The position numbers and the translations under genes are program-made. The notes beneath the pieces are model-generated. The model worked only from the letters and a program-made list of their open reading frames with translations, searched no databases and was not told the DNA's origin. Source: Terana coerulea (lineage: Eukaryota > Basidiomycota > Agaricomycetes > Polyporales > Phanerochaetaceae). Taken from it: DNA of 64,000 nucleotides. Shown piece after piece: positions 58,731 to 64,000 of the stretch; position 1 is the stretch's first letter, and every line of letters begins with the position of its first letter. The stretch lies in contig JAKOGH010000733.1 of the NCBI GenBank assembly GCA_024811115.1, positions 356,642 through 420,641 of the forward strand, written 5' to 3'.

Positions 58731-59680
58731 TATCACCTCTACATCAGGGGACGGTGACGATGGTGCACCAGAGGAAACAAGCTTACACTATGATCTTGAA
58801 GTGCCACAGTCTGAGCTTCATCAAGAGCCAGTGACTGTATCTGAGGTCCAACCTTCAGATGCATTACTGACTAGCATGTGACAGACTAGTGCCACATCGC
58901 ACACTACAGTACCACCTATGCAGCTGACGCCGATAGGGCGTGCAGATGATTTCAGTATTGCTGGAGAAGACCTCAAATGGACATCGCTCATATCTCGATT
59001 TGAAAGCAGCAAGCCAGCTCGTAGCGGTCAGCGCCGGATCCCGACTAACTTGCACTTTGTTGGCTGCATCAGATTATGCGAAAATGGATGTGAAGAGGGA
59101 ACAATGGTACAATGCAATGAGTGCTTCTACTGGTCTCACATGGACTGCATAGAGGAGCAATTTAGTCTGCAGAATGATTATGCCGATGACGGCGTCCGCT
59201 GGGTTTGTCCTGAATGATGTGATAATGCACAAACCCCTATCTGGCACAAGCAACTATACATCAGGCTCAACAGACGCAGATTAGCGCCTTTCTATCAGGG
59301 GAGATAATGACCACTAATACAAACTTTAATTCCTCCCAGTGTTGGAAAATATACCTTCCTTTCACCGACACACCCTGGGAGTCGACGACTCTGTGCGGCC
59401 AAAATCCTACAACGCGAGCGACAGTATGCCATCATTGAATGGTACTATGGCAATGTTTATGTGTTTGGTGACAAGGCTACCAAGAAACAGAAGTTACAAA
59501 CCACGGACAAAATCTTTGCCCATCATTGTGCTGCGCTATGCATCAGCAAAGGGAGAACTTTCCTGATCCACCAAAGGTAGGAGTTCCTGATGGTATAATA
59601 TATGACCGTAAAACTGAATATGTGAAAATAGCCTCTAGGACTTCTTGGGTGGCCTGTCCAGCTAAGTGATGCTGCAGTTG
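58730..59680 (+). pseudogene. decayed mobile-element gene with PHD-type zinc finger
   Basis: Plus-strand frame 58918-59217 contains CIRLCENGCEEGTMVQCNEC, YWSHMDCIEEQ and VRWVCPE followed by a stop and C: a PHD-like Cys4-His-Cys3 pattern, broken at the end. Further on (59341-59570) another frame gives QYAIIEWYYGNVYVFGDKAT and IFAHHCAALCISKGRTFL, then a shift to VGVPDGIIYDRKTEYVKIAS. An upstream stretch (58750-58860) is also open until a stop. Several stops and shifts interrupt the whole, unlike the single-base changes in the housekeeping genes. Which transposon class it came from I cannot tell. Confidence 0.55.
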
Positions 59681-59688
59681 ACCCCATG

Positions 59689-60235
59689 TGTCACAAATTT
59701 CCCTCAGCGCTAGTCTACAGTGCTTAGAGTGTAACATCAAGTCACAGGACATATCACCAAGTTGTCACACAGCGTTACAAGATGCTAGATCAGTTTGCCA
59801 TGTGCTTGTTGCATGGACATCAGGGATATGCCTTATATGAATATAAGATCTAGAACTCTGGTCTGGAACTGTTCTGAACTATGACCTCAGTATAATGTCA
59901 GTATGACATCATGGACTGGTAGTGTACAGTAGCTCGATTAGGACATCTAGATAGTGTTGATGTTAGCATGATAGCTAGGTCAGATCTGATAAGGGAGTTA
60001 GAGCGGTAGTATGCTCCTGGAGCCTTAGTCAGACATCACCTGACTGTATCAGTCAGCATATGGTATTGGAGGTTTTAGATAGTGTCTGGGGTCCCTCTAC
60101 ACATGTATATAAGAAGGCTGGTCTGTGGGCTAAACCCCCAAACTCAACAACATTATTGATTCATACCTACTCTACTAGCTCTACTCAAGTCCCTCTGCTT
60201 TCCCCATCTCTTTCAAGTCATCCCAGCAGGTGAGT
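59689..60235 (+). mobile_element. LTR-like segment (possible solo LTR)
   Basis: Begins TGTCACAAATTTCC and ends near CATCCCAGCA. Contains a TATA-like GTATATAAGAAGG at 60104-60116 followed by a CT-rich tail, the layout of a retrotransposon LTR. Its first 34 bp match 57927-57960. No primer-binding site is evident after 60235, and no second full copy lies in the window. Confidence 0.35.
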
Positions 60236-61600
60236 ATTGTAGTTTTGTGATATCATGAGTACACAAATCCAGCCATCACAAAGGAGCTAGAGAACACAGT
60301 CTGGGCAATTACACAAATTTTGGCTGGCCATACCGTGCATCTGATCATCAAGCAATACGAGGATGAAGTGTCTACAGTGGACTCCCTCGGGAGTCAAGTT
60401 CGAGCGCTCCGTGCAAAGCACAAGCAACTGGTACCAATCGTACAACTTGGCGATCCTTCACGGCAACACTGCGCTTGTACAGCCATATCTTCGAAGAAAT
60501 GAAGCACTGCCTCCGTGCTCAACACACAGAACTGCGGCTCGACATTCGAAGTGCCATCTCTCGTCTGGGGCCCTGGTCATATCCTGTGTATGCTCGTGAT
60601 CTTGGCGGGTATATCTTGGTCGAAAGCCCTCGCGATGACAACTCAATATATTAGCTAGTGGTCACAGCAGTAGATGAGGTTAGAACGGAGGTCAGGCGCC
60701 ATGAGGAAGAGCAAGAGAGACGCAAAGCACAGCGTATAGTGCGAGAGCAAGCTGCTTGGTCTGGGAAGACATAGCTGATGCTTCCGGTGTATTGCTCTCA
60801 GACGACAAAGATCTTGACATCTCTATCTGGCCTACATACTGGATCTCCCGCACCTTGACAATTCCGGAGCAGGCATTAGCAGCACGAATCAGATAGACGG
60901 ACACAACCAGGAGAGTCATAACATCAAGAAAGTGTTCAAACCCTTGGAACCGGAGGAGGGGATGATACAGTTGACCACTTGCTAGAACTCCGCTACAATG
61001 GGCCTTTGGCTGATGTTAAGTGTAAGGATGATGTCCTCGACTGCTACATATAGCCAAGTTCAACATCGTCAGGCCTCGTTGGAGGGCCTCCTTACCAGGC
61101 ATTTATTGGCATGGCCACTTCAGCCGGACAAAGTTCTAGTCTGAAGCCCCCAAAGCCCTCGTCATATACCAAGACCGCGGTTAGAAGATTCAGCTTCCGG
61201 AGCGAGCCCTGCAGCTGCTATTGCGTCATTGACACAGATCATCATACCACACTGAAACAGACGGACACAACTATCAATGCTTCAAGAGTTCAGAAGGCAG
61301 TGTAGATGGGCGCAGAGAGCGCAGATCGAGCGGCTCAAGTGAAGGGCCAGGCGGACTGATGAGGAGGCGACTTCGGCCAAGAACAGGAAACACGGTGCTG
61401 TAAAAATATATGTACTAGATAGACGATACCATTAGCGCATGACTTACAGATATTATGGTACGAGACTCACTCACCAACTGGTCATGGTTAGAGTATTGCA
61501 GCGCGGCCAGGGCGCCCGAGTGTGTTGCCCTGGAGGCTCAGCTTCACGAGCTTGTCTTCATCTGGAAAAACCCCCTCTTCTAATTCATACCTTATGCTTC
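60236..61600 (+). pseudogene. decayed coding sequence of a mobile element
   Basis: Fragments on the plus strand look once coding (60510-60650: ELRLDIRSAISRLGPWSYPV, YARDLGGYILVESPRDDN; 60680-60760: a charged helix EVRRHEEEQERRKAQRI) but are interrupted by stops and shifts. No reverse transcriptase, integrase or transposase motif could be found, so the class stays open. Confidence 0.4.
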
Positions 61601-62216
61601 TTTTCCAGTGCTAAGTCACTTATAGTGCCCTTTTTCACACTTTGCCCAAATGCTTCACTAAAATATAGATCATTTAGCTAATCTACCCCTATTAGTTGGC
61701 TAACCAGTTTTTTGCCTTTTAACATTCTAATCTGCTATTTACTCACAGCTTTTTATCAACTAATTCACTTTTTATCACTTACTAATGCCTTAGTGCATAC
61801 TTTTATTAGCTTATCAACTAAGCTTCTTTTTACCTAATTTGTCACTATTCTATATTTTATCAATAGCTTATGATTATATTCTTACCTACTTGGATGTTAT
61901 TTGTGCCTCATTTATTACATTATTTAGAGCTTATCCAACATATCTTGCTATTGCTCTTATTTATTACTTAGATCCTTATTCTTATATTGCTTAGAGCTAA
62001 TTTAGTTTTATTTTGTACTTTTGGGCTAATTAGCAAACTTGCATACTTACTGAAAGCCAACCACAGGTTAACAATACTCAGGCATGCAATAAGAGAACAG
62101 AAATAAACTATGTTCTTTGTTATAGTAGTGTAAGTCTAATAATACATATAAGCACTGTAGAATAATAACGTACCTTTGTCATAGTGGTGTAAGTCTGAGG
62201 ACCACAACAAAGGAGA
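61601..62216. other. AT-rich sequence with a short direct repeat
   Basis: T-rich strand without genes. A 22-bp unit TTTGTTATAGTAGTGTAAGTCT (62117-62138; shown here minus its last two bases in any one copy) recurs as TTTGTCATAGTGGTGTAAGT at 62175-62196. Confidence 0.45.
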
Positions 62217-62232
62217 CTGTCTTTCAAGACAG
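62217..62232. repeat. perfect 7-bp inverted repeat
   Basis: CTGTCTT TC AAGACAG; perfect arms with a 2-bp loop. Only 24 bp from the next hairpin. Confidence 0.8.
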
Positions 62233-62255
62233 AATCCCAAAAGGAAAGGGCACTT

Positions 62256-62276
62256 GTAACCCTGCACCAGGGTTAC
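62256..62276. repeat. perfect 9-bp inverted repeat
   Basis: GTAACCCTG CAC CAGGGTTAC; perfect 9-bp arms, 3-bp loop. Could be an element border or a hairpin in an RNA. Confidence 0.85.
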
Positions 62277-62518
62277 ATTTACACTATTATACTTTTAGAG
62301 TTAATGCAGCCATTACCCTATATTCTAACCCAGTTAGCATATAAATGCATAATGGACTCCTTATTAGCTTATTTCTGGAAATATACAAAGCTTTCAGAAT
62401 ATTCTCAAAAGCACTAATTTTAAAGAGTGACGGCTTTGAAAAAGAGCAAAACAGCATACTAAGTGTGTTTTTGAACACAGGTCGAGGCTTGGTATGGATT
62501 TGTGGCCAATAAAAGTAT

Positions 62519-62592
62519 GCCCATGCGGGGACTCCGAGCCCAGAGTCGCCTGGTTATAATCTTGTGCAGAGTTAACAGCTGCGCCATAGCGG
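62519..62592 (-). ncRNA. tRNA-like sequence, possible Pol III-type (SINE-like) promoter
   Basis: On the minus strand TGGCGCAGCTG (62586-62576) fits the A-box consensus TRGYNNANNNG in full; GGGCTCGGAGTCCC (62541-62528) has the shape of a T-arm (GGG stem, 7-nt loop, CCC) but the loop CTCGGAG departs from TTCRANY. The anticodon stem is poor, so it is not a working tRNA. A degenerate tRNA-derived SINE head is possible. Confidence 0.25.
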
Positions 62593-62850
62593 CTTAGGCA
62601 CAAGCGTATCGGACAAGTATTCATAGTGGTCAGCACTTTGAAGCGCCTTCACGCCCTAGTTGTCCGAGTCGTTCATCTCCCTTCGTCCCCTATCACTAAC
62701 CGACGTGTCGCCAGCGTCGTGACCCCCTACCGCGACTCTAGGATCCCAAAAGCGCCACGCGAGACCGGAGGAAATGAAGGAAAGCCTGAAGGGGCTCGCC
62801 TGGAGACCAGGTATGTGCCCCACTCGTCGCGTCCACCACTAATACACTGC

Positions 62851-62887
62851 ACCATCCACAGCCGTGCTTGCACGGCCTGTGGATGGT
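62851..62887. repeat. long hairpin, 17-bp arms with one bulge
   Basis: Left arm 62851-62867 (ACCATCCACAGCCGTGC), 2-bp loop TT, right arm 62870-62887 whose complement is identical except for one additional G. Stands at the left border of the GC-rich array. Confidence 0.88.
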
Positions 62888-62919
62888 ATTCTTACGACTA
62901 GGTCTCACCCATGGACACC

Positions 62920-63775
62920 GCGCGCGAACGCCCGCGTAGGCAAGCATAACGCAGCAGGCCGAAGACTGGCCGACGCGCGCAGGGCGACGCGGGGAGCGCC
63001 GCCGACGCAAGAGGCTGCTACGCACCATGCCAAGGGTCGGGACAGCGACCTCAGCACCCACGGTACTGATGCACACAACACGCCGACGGCGGCGCGCGAG
63101 AAGTGGCGAAGCACGGCGCGCGCAAACCGACGCAGGCGAACGCGCCGCCGACGGGGACCGGTGCACAACAGGAAGGGCCAGGCAGCGACATACAAGCACG
63201 ACGCCAACCAATGCAGCCCGCGCACAACGCCAACGCCGGCGCGCGGGACGTGGTGAAGCACAGCACACGCAGGCCGACGTAGGCGAGCGCGCCGCCGTTA
63301 CAAAGGGCCGACGTACGACGCGAGGGACCAGCGCAACAAGCTACACAGGCGCGACGCCGAGAACGCAGCACGCGCATAACACCAACACCGGCGCGCGGGA
63401 CGTGGCGAAGCACGACGCGCGCAGACCGACGCAGGCGAGCGCGACGCCGACGCACAAGAAACCGGCGTGTACAGCACGACGCGCAAGATACGCAGGGCGG
63501 GACAACGGCGCACGCACGTACGGTGCCGACGCGCACCACGCCAACGCCGGCGCGCAGGACGTGGCAAAGCACCACGCGCGCAGGCCGACGCAGGCGAGCG
63601 TGCCGCCGTTACAAAGGGCCGATGCACGACGTGAGGGACCAGGGTAGCAAGCTACCCCAGCACGACGCCAACGAGCGCAGCACGCGCACCGCGCAGGACG
63701 TGGCGAAGCACGACGCGCAGACCGACGCTGACAAGTGCGCCCCTGTCAGAAGGGGCTGGTGCACGACACGAGGGC
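62920..63775. repeat. GC-rich tandem array, period about 150 bp
   Basis: The landmark GTGGCGAAGCAC (or one-base variants) occurs at 63103, 63250, 63402, 63561 and 63700, spaced 147, 152, 159 and 139 bp, each time followed by GCGCGC.. CCGACGCAGGCGAGCG. A degenerate earlier unit is visible at 62930-63050. Long open frames on both strands here (up to 206 codons) are a by-product of GC-rich repeats lacking stop codons, not genes. Confidence 0.85.
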
Positions 63776-63881
63776 CAGGGTAGTGGTGTACGTAAGTATG
63801 TTACTGACAGATACAACACACAGGTGGGCATGGCGCAGTGCAGGTGAGTATGGTGCATGGTGCATGGGCTTACCTGCACAG

Positions 63882-64000
63882 TACAAGTAGTTTGTTGTGT
63901 TAGGTAGCTTAGTCTTGTATGTAGATAACTAAATATGCACACAGAGCATCAGGTTAAATTAAGAAGGGGATTTCTCAGATGACTAGTCAAGCAGTAGTTG
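63882..64000 (+). repeat. direct repeat, right copy (cut by window end)
   Basis: Matches 58280-58400 in order and orientation (TACAAGTAG, TTGTATGTAGATAACT, GATTTCTCAGATGACT). Preceded, like the left copy, by GCACAG/GGTGAGTA-rich sequence. Confidence 0.75.

Noticed and set aside
63027..63647. 206-codon plus-strand frame and long minus-strand frames
   Set aside because: They follow the GC-rich tandem array, which lacks stop codons in several frames at once; Ala/Arg/Thr repeats without start context.

Overview
The window is nuclear DNA of a filamentous basidiomycete, most likely a wood- or litter-decaying Agaricomycete. The evidence is intron-rich genes (mostly 48-62 bp introns with GT..AG borders), 5 to 12 exons per conserved gene, and a fungal cell-wall and oxidase gene set: Kre6/Skn1-type GH16, a family 2 glycosyltransferase, a GH71 alpha-1,3-glucanase and a copper radical oxidase. 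I do not try to name the species.

Layout. 1-1883 (minus) holds a C2H2 zinc-finger gene cut by the window edge; its paralogue lies at 19210-21252 (plus). 2731-3322 (minus) is a small three-exon hypothetical gene. 5036-7589 (minus) is the Kre6/Skn1 beta-glucan synthesis gene and 11218-15089 (plus) a 12-exon GT2. 16-19 kb is gene-poor, with one unresolved gene. 22083-23130 (plus) is a Ser-rich protein, followed by RAD17 (23481-26189, minus), a Gly/Ser/Asn-rich protein with a C-terminal DWLDKG module (27453-28457, plus) and an acidic membrane protein (29661-30427, plus). Then come PUF6/PUM3 (minus), a zinc-finger protein (35020-36143, plus), RPC11 (minus), a ferroportin-type iron exporter (plus), the head-to-head pair IES6 (minus) / UTP7 (plus), a double BTB/POZ protein (plus), a LanC-like protein (minus), the copper radical oxidase (47420-49880, plus), GH71 (50395-52521, minus), a Ser-rich protein (53648-54181, plus), two tandem DWLDKG genes (minus) and BNA1 (56519-57218, minus). 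From about 57.9 kb to the end the DNA changes: AT-rich decayed transposon-like sequence with a PHD-finger relic, an LTR-like segment, hairpins, a tRNA-like sequence, a GC-rich tandem array of about 150 bp period, and a direct repeat about 5.6 kb apart that runs off the window.

How the genes relate. Wall synthesis and remodelling (Kre6-like, GT2, GH71) and extracellular oxidation (copper radical oxidase) sit among housekeeping genes: Pol III, SSU processome, 60S biogenesis, INO80, checkpoint and NAD synthesis. No secondary-metabolite cluster or operon-like arrangement is evident.

A caution. Many conserved genes are intact except for one-base shifts, mostly in or beside short homopolymers. Genes without shifts have exon totals that are exact multiples of three, and shifted genes become so after counting the shifts. 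I read most shifts as sequence errors rather than decay. The most novel-looking item is the three-member DWLDKG family, whose last two coding exons have identical lengths and phases in all three copies.
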